Source: Alkalimarinus sediminis
GTDB taxonomy: Bacteria > Pseudomonadota > Gammaproteobacteria > Pseudomonadales > Oleiphilaceae
NCBI RefSeq assembly: GCF_026427595.1
Contig: NZ_CP101527.1
Coordinates: 1,249,001 to 1,313,000, forward strand
DNA: 64,000 nt
Direction of reading: 5' to 3'
The position numbers were made by a program, and so were the translations under genes. Position 1 is the stretch's first letter. Each line of letters begins with the position of its first letter. The notes beneath the pieces were generated by a model. It was not told where the DNA came from, ran no database searches, and was given only the letters and a program-made list of their open reading frames with translations. Positions 31,406 through 40,462 of this stretch are shown piece by piece.

Positions 31406-33322
31406 CTACTGGTTGGGCTTTATCCACCAGCTCTCAAAACCTAGTTTGTAAGGTGGCTGCTGTTCAGGTTTATTAAACTTGTTCCAATAGGCAATGCGAT
31501 GATAGTTTAAATGCCAATTGGGGACTATATAGTGGTTCCATAGTAGCACACGATCTAGCGCTTTCGTTGCTGTTATAAGCTCTTGACGTGTTTTTGCTCT
31601 AACTATTGCGTCAGTTAAATTGTCTATTGCGGGGTGGTTCACACCTGCGTAATTTCGGCTGCCTTTTATGTTACGAGTCGTTGAGTGAAAATACTCTCGT
31701 TGTTCATGGCTAGGAGAAAGGCTCTGGGATAAGACGAAGGTGGTCATATCAAAGTCAAAATCATCTAATCTAACTTTATACTGCGTAGCATCGACTAACC
31801 TGGCGGTGGCTTTAATCCCGGTTTTTTTCAAGTTTGCAATAAATGGTTCTATGACTCTTTTTATACTGGCTTGGCGGATCAAAATCTCGAATTCAAATGC
31901 TTGTCCCGTTTCTAGATGGTAAAGCGTTCCATTTTTAAGCTCCCATCCCTCTTCTTTAAATAGCGTTAACGCCTGTCTTTGCTTGTGTCTAATACTGCCT
32001 TGGTTGCTGGCGACTTTCCGTGTTGGCTGTTTAGCCGTTTCTCCATCGGGGGAAAAGGGTCGCAGGTAGAGCGCTTCTGGCAAGACATCCCGATACTGAT
32101 CGAGCAGTTGTAGCTCTGCTGTATCCGGTTTTGCGACTGACGCGTCAAACTCTGAGTTTGGGAAGTATGTCGTATTGCGAGTATACGCACTGTGAAAGAT
32201 ATTTTTATTAGTCCACTCGAAGTCGAACAGTAAACTGATGGCTTTTCGTACTTTTACTGATTTGAATATTGGTCTTCGGGTATTAAAAAAGAAACCTTGA
32301 GTACCCGATGGGATTTTATGCTTGATCTCTTCTTTGACGACTTGAATATTCTCTAGCGCTGGGAAGTCATAAGCCACCGCCCAGTTTTTGGCAGTGTACT
32401 CTATAAATGTATCAAACTCACCGCTTTTAAAGGCTTCAAACGCGATTGTTTGATCACGATAATAGTCGAATTGTACGGTATCAAAATTGTAGCGACCCTT
32501 ATTGATGCCTAGGTCTTTAGCCCAGTAATCGGTGTTACGTTCAAATGTAATGGATTTACCAGGTGACACCGACTTAACTCTATACGGGCCACTGATAACT
32601 GGCGGTGTGAGTGTCGTTTTGGTGAAGTCTTTGTCTTGCCAGTAGTGTTTAGGCAATATCGGTAGTTCGCCGAAGCGCAATAGGTCGGCCCCTGCATGGG
32701 GATGGGTAAATATTACTTTAACGGTTAGTGAGTCAATGACAACTACATCTTTAATTGACTTTAAACTTTGACGAAACTGAGGATGACCTTTTGTTAGAAG
32801 TGTCTGCCATGAGAACAGTACATCATCTGCATCTATTGAGTGACCGTCCTGAAAGCGCGCGTTCGCTCGTATCTTAAATACAGACCAACTTAAATCATCT
32901 GGATAGGTTACCGACTCAGCAATTAAGCCATAGGCGGATTGTGGCTCATCTCCTGATCTAGAAACCCCTTGAGTACCTACAAGTAAAGAGTCAGTCTCCT
33001 CTGAAAAACCATAAATATACTGGCCTGGGGTGTTAATGGGGCTGATGCCACGCAATGTGTAAGGGTTCAACGTATCGAATGTGCCAAACCCCATTAATCG
33101 AATGTTGCCACCTTTTTCGGCGTTCGGGTTTACATATTCAAGGTGGGTAAAGTCTTTGGGGTATTTTAAGTCCCCGTAAAGCGCAAATCCGTGACTGGTG
33201 CGAATATTATCACTCGTGCCTGCGATGACGTTCGCAAGGGAAGATGAAGAAAAAAACAACGTTAGAGTTAGGGTGATTAACCACAAAAAAAATGTAGCAG
33301 AAGGCTTTGTTGTATCGCGCAT
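31406..33322 (-). CDS. Second peptide-binding protein (NppA2-like)
   Basis: This 638-residue family 5 binding protein is a paralogue of the downstream yejA product. It has a normal signal peptide, ATFFLWLITLTLTLFFSSSSLA, cut near LANV. The same landmarks follow: HGFALYGDLKYP, YVNPNAEKGGNI, RFQDGHSIDADDVLFSWQ and YRDQTIAFEAFKSGEFD. It is the first gene of the transporter operon, 70 bases ahead of yejA. The two-binding-protein layout matches nppA1/nppA2 of Pseudomonas and probably widens the peptide range. Confidence 0.92.
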   Translation of the reverse strand: MRDTTKPSATFFLWLITLTLTLFFSSSSLANVIAGTSDNIRTSHGFALYGDLKYPKDFTHLEYVNPNAEKGGNIRLMGFGTFDTLNPYTLRGISPINTPGQYIYGFSEETDSLLVGTQGVSRSGDEPQSAYGLIAESVTYPDDLSWSVFKIRANARFQDGHSIDADDVLFSWQTLLTKGHPQFRQSLKSIKDVVVIDSLTVKVIFTHPHAGADLLRFGELPILPKHYWQDKDFTKTTLTPPVISGPYRVKSVSPGKSITFERNTDYWAKDLGINKGRYNFDTVQFDYYRDQTIAFEAFKSGEFDTFIEYTAKNWAVAYDFPALENIQVVKEEIKHKIPSGTQGFFFNTRRPIFKSVKVRKAISLLFDFEWTNKNIFHSAYTRNTTYFPNSEFDASVAKPDTAELQLLDQYRDVLPEALYLRPFSPDGETAKQPTRKVASNQGSIRHKQRQALTLFKEEGWELKNGTLYHLETGQAFEFEILIRQASIKRVIEPFIANLKKTGIKATARLVDATQYKVRLDDFDFDMTTFVLSQSLSPSHEQREYFHSTTRNIKGSRNYAGVNHPAIDNLTDAIVRAKTRQELITATKALDRVLLWNHYIVPNWHLNYHRIAYWNKFNKPEQQPPYKLGFESWWIKPNQ

Positions 33323-33452
33323 TTGAGTCCGGAAGTTATTATTTTTTAGAGCGAATTATCAAACTATCAGTACCTTATCAGGATCATTAGCTATATTAAA
33401 GTTAAACAAATTTAAAACTTGGCTACATTTATAGCGAGACTGGAGGCGATTG

Positions 33453-34895
33453 GTGGAAAAAAAGGGGTTAGCTGCGTGGATAGAGCGCTTAGACGGTGGA
33501 GAGGGCGTAGTTTTAACTTCTATTCTTACCGAATTGAATGAATTAACCTCGTCAGATGAAACGTCTGCGAATCAGTTAGCAGAGGTTATCTTAAAAGATG
33601 CATCGTTAACCACACAGATATTAAAAGTTGCCAACACTGTTCACTTTAATCCTACGGGTAGCCCCATTACAACCGTTAGTCGATCTATATTGACTATCGG
33701 TTTCAATACCATCAAGAACATATGCATCACCATTAAGGTTCTTGAAACGATCTTACAAGGGAAGCCTTCAACTCGATTATTTGAAATCATGGCAGATGCC
33801 ATTCATGCGGCCACTCAAGCGCGTAACATTTGCGTGAAGATGTCGGCAGATGGAAAAGAAGAGGTTTTTGTAGCTACTTTATTGCTCCACCTAGCAGAGA
33901 TGTTGGTGTTGTCTAGTGGTGAGCCTGAAGTTGCAGAACTATATGAGCATTATGAAACTTGTGAGACAGATAGAGATCGCGACCGAGCGGCAGAAAAAGT
34001 ATTAGGGGTAAGTTTTAAGCGGTTAGGCATAGCGTTGGTCAAAAACTGGCGTTTGGGCAGTGTTCTTCAGGAGTCGTTACAGCCTTCCTCTAAGATGTCT
34101 CGAAAAGCGGATGCAGTGTTAATTGGAGAGGAAGTTAGTCAGGCCTCTAAAAAAGGGTGGGATAGTGCTGAAATGAAAGCACTAATCAAGAAAATATCCG
34201 CCTTTACTAATAGTGGTATCAAAGATGTAGAAAACTTGGTTAGAGAAGGCGCTAATGAAGCGGCAGAAGTTGCTGCAAACTATGGTAGTGATGTTTTAGT
34301 CGCTATGATTCCAGCTACTCGCTCAGTTGAAGCGAAAAACGACCAGAACAAAGAAGAGATAGGACTGCTTCAGCCAGACCCTGCATTGCAACTACAAATA
34401 TTGCAGGAGTTAACCAGTATGATGATGGAAGGGGTTGATATGAACTCTCTATTTCAGGCCATACTAGAGGGGTTGCACCGAGGTGTTGGTCTGGAGCGTG
34501 TATGCTTAGCGATATTTGATAAAGGTCGAGAGTCCTTGTCAGCTAAATATGTATTGGGTGAAGGAACAGAAACCTGGCGAGAAAAGTTCAAATTTAACTT
34601 TGTAAAAAGTCGTTCTGGTTTTCTGTTTCAACTGTTTAGTAAGGGAAAGCCCGCATGGGTAGGGGGCGGAAGTGATAAAGAGCTTACTGCGGCATTAACC
34701 CCAGACTATATAGCGGTAACGGGAGTAAGAGAGTTTATGATAGCGCCGATTAAAGCTAACAAAAAACTGGTTGGTTTTTTATATGCGGATCTGGGCGAAA
34801 GTAAGCGGCCTTTGAGTGAAACTTATTTCAGCGGCTTTAAGCACTTCTCCGCACAAATTAATATGAGTCTGGCTGTAATAGCAAATAAGGGGTAA
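33453..34895 (+). CDS. HDOD domain protein with C-terminal GAF-like domain
   Basis: This signalling protein of about 480 residues has an N-terminal HDOD domain (about 15-210; VILKDASLTTQILKVANTVHF and SRSILTIGFNTIKNI) and a C-terminal GAF-like domain (about 320-475; GLERVCLAIFDKG, MIAPIKANKKLVGFLYADLG). HDOD is a relative of HD hydrolases without the metal site and usually acts as a protein-interaction module in motility, c-di-GMP or stress pathways. GTG 33453 has TGGAGG at 33441-33446. It is a lone plus-strand gene among minus-strand neighbours, in a region otherwise ordered as in Pseudomonas. Its partner is unknown. Confidence 0.85.
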   Translation: MEKKGLAAWIERLDGGEGVVLTSILTELNELTSSDETSANQLAEVILKDASLTTQILKVANTVHFNPTGSPITTVSRSILTIGFNTIKNICITIKVLETILQGKPSTRLFEIMADAIHAATQARNICVKMSADGKEEVFVATLLLHLAEMLVLSSGEPEVAELYEHYETCETDRDRDRAAEKVLGVSFKRLGIALVKNWRLGSVLQESLQPSSKMSRKADAVLIGEEVSQASKKGWDSAEMKALIKKISAFTNSGIKDVENLVREGANEAAEVAANYGSDVLVAMIPATRSVEAKNDQNKEEIGLLQPDPALQLQILQELTSMMMEGVDMNSLFQAILEGLHRGVGLERVCLAIFDKGRESLSAKYVLGEGTETWREKFKFNFVKSRSGFLFQLFSKGKPAWVGGGSDKELTAALTPDYIAVTGVREFMIAPIKANKKLVGFLYADLGESKRPLSETYFSGFKHFSAQINMSLAVIANKG

Positions 34896-34935
34896 GGGAG
34901 CGTTATTAATCGAACTTTATAGTCTTATGATCATT

Positions 34936-34960
34936 AAAGGGGTGCGCAAGCGCACCCTTT
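34936..34960. terminator. Palindrome between convergent genes, related to the array arm
   Basis: AAAGG-GTGCGC and GCGCACCCTTT form a stem with one bulged G and the same GTGCGCAAGCGCAC core as the 242-bp array arms. It sits between the HDOD gene and mltD and probably serves as a two-way terminator, though T runs on both sides are short. Confidence 0.55.
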
Positions 34961-34985
34961 GGAGGGGGTTAAAACTGAAGTGCTG

Positions 34986-36839
34986 TTACGAGCCGTTTGT
35001 CACATCTACATGTAGCTTCAATTTTTGACCTGGTTTTAGGTATTTATTAGGGTCTATATTGTTCCAGGTGACAATTTGCTTGACGGTGACATTAAACTTA
35101 CCCGCGATTCTTGCAAGTGAGTCGCCTTTCCTCACTCGGTAGCCAACCTTTCGAATGTTTGATCGGCTTGGTGGTGTGTATCTGCTAGTAACAGTGCTAG
35201 GCGCGGCTTTCGTCCAGATGACTAGTTTTTTGCCTGGCTTTAAGGGGTCTGTAGGCGCCATACTGTTCCACTTAGCAAGGCTTCTAACACCAACGTTGTA
35301 CTTTCTTGAGATATCCCACAGGGTGTCGCCGGACCTTACGGTATACTCGATTTTTGAGGTGCTCTTTCCTCTAGGCGCGACATTTTGTTTCTTTTCTATT
35401 CGGTTGTCAGAGCTAAATGCGTAGTAGTCATTGCCTTTTGTAGCGACGGGTATCAACAATTTTTGCCCTTGACGAATCATATTTGACCGTAAGTTGTTAG
35501 TTTGCCTGATGACCGAAGGTGTTGTATTGAATTTATTAGCGATGCGGATTAATGAGTCGCCTGATTTAACCGTATATCGTTGCCAACTAACTCTTTTGCT
35601 ACTTGGTAATTCAGCCAAGGCGGTCTTGAATTTGTCGCTATTGGTTGTTGGTATCAATAGGCGGTGAGGACCTAGGGGTGACGTAGCCCAGCGATTAAAA
35701 CCGGGGTTTAGAAGATAAAGCTCTTCTACTGTAATGTCTGCCATATCGGCCGCTTGAGCTAAGTCGATCTGCGAGCCTACTTTAACAATATCAAAATATG
35801 GCTCATTGGGTAGTGATTGAAGGGTAATACCGTGTTTTTCTGGCTCTTTGATTAACTTTGATATTGCTAGCAGCTTGGGTACATAGGCTCTTGTTTCTTT
35901 GGGTAGCTTCAAAGACCAGAAGTCGGTATCAAGGCCGCGTTTTTTATTATACCGTATGGCTTTTGAAACAGTGCCTCCGCCTGAGTTGTATGCGGCGAGT
36001 GCTAAAAGCCAATCGCCATCAAAACGGTTGGCTAGTGCTTGCAAATAGGTTAGCGCAGCATCTGTTGACGCGACAATGTCTCTGCGTCCGTCATACCACC
36101 AGTCTTGCTTTAGTCCGAATGCTTTTCCTGTTCCTGGTATAAACTGCCATATTCCGGAAGCTCTACCATGAGAGTATGCGAAAGGGTCAAAGGCACTCTC
36201 TACAATGGGTAACAGTGCTAGCTCAAGCGGCATACCTCTTTTTTCGGTCTCTTGTACAATATGATAAAGATAGCGTGACGAACGAGCGGTGGTTCTATCT
36301 ATGTATCGTTGGTGTTTTTTGTACCAATTAAACTGAGAATTAAAGCGAGGGTTGTCTATATCTAGATCTAGTGCAAAACCACTACGCATTCTTACCCAGA
36401 GATCTTGGTTACCAGTGATGTCTTTAAAAGGGTTTGTTGTTTCCGCTTCTGCTAACTTCTGTGCAAACTCGGTTGTAATGTCGCTACAATCTACGTCAAC
36501 GCAGTTATTGCGATATGACTCTCCACTGTGCGCTTCACTGTTTTCCTGCTCTGTAGTCTCCTCACTGCCGGTTTCAGTGGTGACGACTATCTCTTCAGAT
36601 TGAAATAATGACTCTTGAAGATTAAACAATGAGAAAAAAGAGCCCTCATCTTCACTGTTTGAATCAGAATCTGTGTCGGCCTCTGTGGTTGATTGAGAGT
36701 CGATGTCGCTTATATCCTCGTTGTTACTTGAGGGGTGATGGGCGCAGGCAGAAATTAAAAAAATGATTACTGTAAAAACTGAAATTCGAAACATTAAAAC
36801 GCACAAGCTTGGAGGAGAAAGAGGGTACTTTAAAGTCAT
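34986..36839 (-). CDS. mltD: Membrane-bound lytic murein transglycosylase D
   Basis: MltD cleaves peptidoglycan glycan strands to 1,6-anhydro products and is anchored as a lipoprotein (hydrophobic run VFTVIIFLISAC, lipobox ISAC). An acidic Ser/Glu linker follows (about 35-110). The SLT domain lies at about 195-310, with the catalytic Glu in IVESAFDPFAYSHGRASGIW and the later AAYNSGGGTVSKA. Three LysM repeats close the protein (about 415-460, 488-535 and 565-610), each starting YTVKSGD, YTVRSGD or YRVRKGD. It is 617 residues from the first ATG. An inner ATG at residue 16 (36794) would give a more normal signal peptide. gloB lies upstream on the same strand as in Pseudomonas. Confidence 0.94.
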   Translation of the reverse strand: MTLKYPLSPPSLCVLMFRISVFTVIIFLISACAHHPSSNNEDISDIDSQSTTEADTDSDSNSEDEGSFFSLFNLQESLFQSEEIVVTTETGSEETTEQENSEAHSGESYRNNCVDVDCSDITTEFAQKLAEAETTNPFKDITGNQDLWVRMRSGFALDLDIDNPRFNSQFNWYKKHQRYIDRTTARSSRYLYHIVQETEKRGMPLELALLPIVESAFDPFAYSHGRASGIWQFIPGTGKAFGLKQDWWYDGRRDIVASTDAALTYLQALANRFDGDWLLALAAYNSGGGTVSKAIRYNKKRGLDTDFWSLKLPKETRAYVPKLLAISKLIKEPEKHGITLQSLPNEPYFDIVKVGSQIDLAQAADMADITVEELYLLNPGFNRWATSPLGPHRLLIPTTNSDKFKTALAELPSSKRVSWQRYTVKSGDSLIRIANKFNTTPSVIRQTNNLRSNMIRQGQKLLIPVATKGNDYYAFSSDNRIEKKQNVAPRGKSTSKIEYTVRSGDTLWDISRKYNVGVRSLAKWNSMAPTDPLKPGKKLVIWTKAAPSTVTSRYTPPSRSNIRKVGYRVRKGDSLARIAGKFNVTVKQIVTWNNIDPNKYLKPGQKLKLHVDVTNGS

Positions 36840-37085
36840 TGCAAAAGTACGGCATAGTGAGGGACAGCATTTGATAAGAAAGCCCTCGATAAGCGTGAAA
36901 GTCTATTGATCATGGCCTCTGGGGTCAATAGCTTGAGGTGGGGAATTAACTATTTTTAATGTTACCAGACAGCCTTTAGACAGCGCGTCATAGCTTATTA
37001 AGCACAGAAAACTGACTCGTTTAACTGCGCTTTAGGCTGTTAGTTTGTCGCTAAGGCATATCGCTATGTAAAAAGGTTAGAATAA

Positions 37086-37889
37086 TTAGAATGAATCCTT
37101 CCATGCTCTCAAGTGTGTAAAGGTATCTAGTTCATCACCGACAGCCGTTTGAGCATGTTGAGCGACCGAGCTCTGCAAGTCGTCTCTGGCGCAAAGCAAA
37201 AATGGGTTGATATGCCGTTCTGTCGCAATTGTCGAAGGTAAAGTAGGTTGATTTGATTTGCGTTTGATTTTACAGGCATTGGTATAGTCTTTGATTGTCG
37301 CGTCAGAAGGCAGAACCGCTTGTGCAAAGCTAAGGTTGGCTAAGGTGTACTCATGTGTGCAATATACTTCAGTAACGGGTGGATATGAGGCAAGGGTTTT
37401 GAGTGATTTGAGCATCTGAGCTGGACTCCCTTCGAACAAACGACCGCAACCAGCAGAAAACAGCGTATCTCCGCAAAAAAGCCAAGGTGCAGAGTGGAGG
37501 GGGTCTTGTGGAGAAAAATAGCTGATATGGTCTAGAGTATGGCCAGGTACTTCGTTAATCATAAACTCTGTACCAAGAAGTGCTATATGATCTCCCTCTC
37601 TTAATGGTTTATTGATCGCCTTTATACGATTGTTAGCAGGGCCAAATACATCGACTTTGCTGCCTGATAGCTGTTCAGCATAAGTGAGTAGTGGAGCGAC
37701 CCCATCTACATGATCGTAGTGATGATGAGTGATCAATATCGCTTTGAGGGTTAAATGGTTGTTGGTGATGTAATCGATAACGGGTTTTTCATCGCCAGGA
37801 TCAACAATGACACAATCGTTTGACTGATTATTCTGAATACACCAGATATAGTTGTCTTGAAACGCTTTAATAGGATATATACTGAGCAT
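37086..37889 (-). CDS. gloB: Hydroxyacylglutathione hydrolase (glyoxalase II)
   Basis: This metallo-beta-lactamase-fold enzyme releases D-lactate from S-lactoylglutathione in methylglyoxal detoxification. THHHYDHVDG supplies the binuclear metal ligands, VPGHTLDHISY and FCGDTLFSAGCGRLFEG follow, and HEYT lies near residue 174. The C-terminal domain holds the glutathione-binding region (ACKIKRKSNQPTLPSTIATE). The frame could begin at TTG 37892; ATG 37889 is preferred. At 267 residues it is of usual length. It is divergent from the methyltransferase gene, as in Pseudomonas. Confidence 0.94.
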   Translation of the reverse strand: MLSIYPIKAFQDNYIWCIQNNQSNDCVIVDPGDEKPVIDYITNNHLTLKAILITHHHYDHVDGVAPLLTYAEQLSGSKVDVFGPANNRIKAINKPLREGDHIALLGTEFMINEVPGHTLDHISYFSPQDPLHSAPWLFCGDTLFSAGCGRLFEGSPAQMLKSLKTLASYPPVTEVYCTHEYTLANLSFAQAVLPSDATIKDYTNACKIKRKSNQPTLPSTIATERHINPFLLCARDDLQSSVAQHAQTAVGDELDTFTHLRAWKDSF

Positions 37890-38095
37890 CAAATTGTCCG
37901 GCTGTGGTTAGTTATGATTCTTTGCTTAAATCTGTAATGGCTCCTATCTTAATCCCTATAAGGTTATTTTAAAATAGTGTCTCCTTATGCTGCTTTTTGC
38001 AAAAGCTAAACGCTGTTTAAGATAAGCTAGCTTTATTTCGGTTACTTGTTTAACGTGTATCCGTTAAAAGAAGCGAAGGGAGTCAAGGAGGTTTT

Positions 38096-38896
38096 ATGGG
38101 GTTAATGCGTAATAAAATTGATCACGACGATCTTAACCTTCAACGGAGTTTTGAAACATGGTTTCAGTCTCCATTAGGGCGGGTATTACTATCTGATCAA
38201 CGAGAAAAAATAGATGGTGTGATCGGTAGAATGTTTGGTTATCATCAACTAGAAATGCTGGTGAGCCATAGGTTTCCAATGGGCAATTCCAGTAGTCTTG
38301 GCCATAAAATTATGATGGTGCCAGAGTGGCAGGCAGATATGCCTGATAACACGCTAGTTGCCCAACCCCACGAGTTAGGTTTGTGTCATGATAGTGTTGA
38401 CCTAGCCATTTTGCATCATACTCTCGACTATACTGCTTCGCCTCACCAGGCATTGAGAGAGGTATCCCGTGTAGTCAAGGGGAGCGGCCACTTGCTTATC
38501 ATAGGGTTTAACCCCATGAGTATGTGGGGCGTAAGAAAGTTGCTTTCGAGGAAAAAAACAGCCCCATGGAATGGGCGTTTCATATCAGGTCAGCGAGTAG
38601 AAGACTGGCTTAATCTGTTGGACTTTGAAATCAGCAGCGCTCACTACCATTTTCTGCGGCCTCCTGTGGAAAATTATGGTGTTTTAGAACGTTTTTCGTT
38701 TGTTGATACTCTCGATAAAGGTAAGTTTCCAGTAGGCGCTTATTACATGATCTTGGCGAAAAAGCAGGTGGGCTGTTCTATATCAACTCGTCCAACTTGG
38801 AAAAAAGCCAATGTTATCGGTCTCCCAATTGCTAACCGGATGAAACCGATGCAAACTACAAAGCAACCTTTCACGGTTACTAAAGTAAAAGAGTAA
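38096..38896 (+). CDS. Class I SAM-dependent methyltransferase
   Basis: This 266-residue cytoplasmic protein has the Methyltransf_11 middle region: LGLCHDSVDLAILHHTLDY (motif II/III area), PHQALREVSRVVKGSGHLLI and IGFNPMSMWGVRKLL. The usual glycine-rich motif I (GxGxG) is weak: the expected stretch after residue 50 shows only GNSSSLGHKI. The family is found next to rnhA in many gammaproteobacteria. The substrate is not known to me. AGGAGG just upstream of ATG 38096 gives a strong start. It is followed by rnhA after 36 bases. Confidence 0.85.
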   Translation: MGLMRNKIDHDDLNLQRSFETWFQSPLGRVLLSDQREKIDGVIGRMFGYHQLEMLVSHRFPMGNSSSLGHKIMMVPEWQADMPDNTLVAQPHELGLCHDSVDLAILHHTLDYTASPHQALREVSRVVKGSGHLLIIGFNPMSMWGVRKLLSRKKTAPWNGRFISGQRVEDWLNLLDFEISSAHYHFLRPPVENYGVLERFSFVDTLDKGKFPVGAYYMILAKKQVGCSISTRPTWKKANVIGLPIANRMKPMQTTKQPFTVTKVKE

Positions 38897-38932
38897 TCAA
38901 CGGATTATTAATGAACATGCAAAGAAGTATTA

Positions 38933-39382
38933 ATGAGTCAAACTAGAGACAAGGTTAGGATATATACCGACGGAGCGTGTAAAGGTAACCCGGGGCCCGG
39001 TGGTTGGGGGTCAGCGTTAAAGAGTGGGCTTCATCGTAAAATGCTATATGGTGGTGAGCTTAATACGACCAACAATAGGATGGAACTATTAGCGGCCATT
39101 AGAGCTTTGCAATTTCTAGATAAACCATGTGAGGTAGATATCTATACCGACTCACAATATGTTCGCAAGGGTATTACAGAGTGGATTCATGGTTGGAAGA
39201 AAAGAAATTGGATGACCGCATCAAAAACACCGGTAAAAAATGATGACTTATGGAAGGCTCTTGATTTTGAAGTTAGTCGGCATAATCTAACTTGGCACTG
39301 GGTGAAAGGTCATAGTGGTCATCCAGGTAACGAATTGGCAGACGCCTTGGCGAACAAAGGCGTTGATGCTGTTCTTAGGTAG
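38933..39382 (+). CDS. rnhA: Ribonuclease HI
   Basis: RNase HI cuts RNA in RNA-DNA hybrids in the cytoplasm, removing primers and R-loops. All four acidic metal ligands are present: [15 protein letters not shown], the Glu of [20 protein letters not shown] and the Asp of NELADALA. At 149 residues it is of normal length. The basic handle ([18 protein letters not shown]) is intact. It is followed by dnaQ after 45 bases on the same strand; in E. coli the pair is divergent. Confidence 0.97.
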   Translation: MSQTRDKVRIYTDGACKGNPGPGGWGSALKSGLHRKMLYGGELNTTNNRMELLAAIRALQFLDKPCEVDIYTDSQYVRKGITEWIHGWKKRNWMTASKTPVKNDDLWKALDFEVSRHNLTWHWVKGHSGHPGNELADALANKGVDAVLR

Positions 39383-39427
39383 GATCAAGATTTACTGCCA
39401 CCAAATATTTGAGGAAAAACTGTTTAA

Positions 39428-40123
39428 ATGAGACAGATCGTATTAGATACCGAAACAACAGGTATAGAACCGTCCCAAGGGCACCGTATTATCGAAATTG
39501 GTTGCGTTGAGTTAGTTGATCGTAAACTCACGGGTAATCACTATCATCAATATATTAATCCTGAGCGAGAAATTGATAGTGGCGCAATCGAAGTTCACGG
39601 TATTACCAACGAGTATCTAGCCGATAAACCGCTTTTTAAAGATATCTATGCTGAATTTTTAGCCTTTATCGATGGCGCTGAGTTAGTCATCCATAACGCA
39701 CCATTTGATATTGGGTTTATTAACCACGAATTTGCTCTGCTACACAATGGGCCTGGGAATGTAGAGCAGTATTGCGGTGTGCTTGATACATTAGTCATGG
39801 CCAGAAAGAAGCACCCGGGTCAACGTAATAGTCTTGATGCGCTGTGTAAGCGTTACGGTATCGACAACAGTATGCGAGACCTTCACGGCGCATTACTCGA
39901 TTCCGAGATACTGGCAGACGTCTACCTGTTAATGACGGGTGGGCAGACAATGCTTTCGCTAGGCGGTGAGGAGGGGACAGAGCAGGTAACTGGCATACAA
40001 AGGTTGTCACCTGGCCGAGCTCCGTTACAGGTTATCAGGGCATCAGAAGATGAACTCGCTGCCCATGAAAACCGTTTAGATGCCATAGATAAAAAGGCCG
40101 GCAGTGCAATTTGGCGTCTGTAG
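39428..40123 (+). CDS. dnaQ: DNA polymerase III epsilon subunit (proofreading exonuclease)
   Basis: DnaQ is the 3'-5' exonuclease of the replicative polymerase. The DEDDh motifs are complete: Exo I LDTETTGIEP, Exo II NAPFDIGFINHE, and Exo III HGALLDSEILADVYL with its His. The C-terminal tail (about 190-231) would bind the alpha subunit. A QL-rich beta-clamp motif between the domains is not obvious to me. At 231 residues it is of typical size. It comes straight after rnhA. Confidence 0.96.
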   Translation: MRQIVLDTETTGIEPSQGHRIIEIGCVELVDRKLTGNHYHQYINPEREIDSGAIEVHGITNEYLADKPLFKDIYAEFLAFIDGAELVIHNAPFDIGFINHEFALLHNGPGNVEQYCGVLDTLVMARKKHPGQRNSLDALCKRYGIDNSMRDLHGALLDSEILADVYLLMTGGQTMLSLGGEEGTEQVTGIQRLSPGRAPLQVIRASEDELAAHENRLDAIDKKAGSAIWRL

Positions 40124-40462
40124 CTGCTTAAGTAGCCGCGTTAGAATAACGTTAATGGAAAAAACGCCTTCAAACAATATAGTTAGCGATTATACTTTAA
40201 GTTAGACTTCAAAAGTTAAATTAAGTGTGACTCAAACTTGCATACATCAAGGCAGGCTAGAACTGAAACATACAAAGTTACCTAAAGTAATGCTTTGAAA
40301 CAGTCAATTTCTTGTATCACATGAAATATGTGTTATAAGTTAAAGTTAAATAAAAAATTATTAGCATTTCTCTATGGCCCGAAAGCGGTGATTTGGTAGA
40401 GGTTTGTGAGTGTGGCAATAAAGCCATTGTGGACATCTAAATATTTTAGGAATTGGTAGTGT
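40124..40462 (+). other. 339-base spacer upstream of fimL
   Basis: This is a gene-free, AT-rich leader. TTGTAT (40312-40317) and TATAAG (40334-40339), spaced by 16 bp, form a fair sigma-70 promoter for fimL. The 5-bp palindrome CACAT-GAAAT-ATGTG lies between the two boxes and could be an operator. No other structure was seen. Confidence 0.5.

Noticed and set aside
40312-40339. CRP/Vfr operator upstream of fimL
   Set aside because: The CACAT-ATGTG palindrome is too short and wrongly spaced for the TGTGA-N6-TCACA site.
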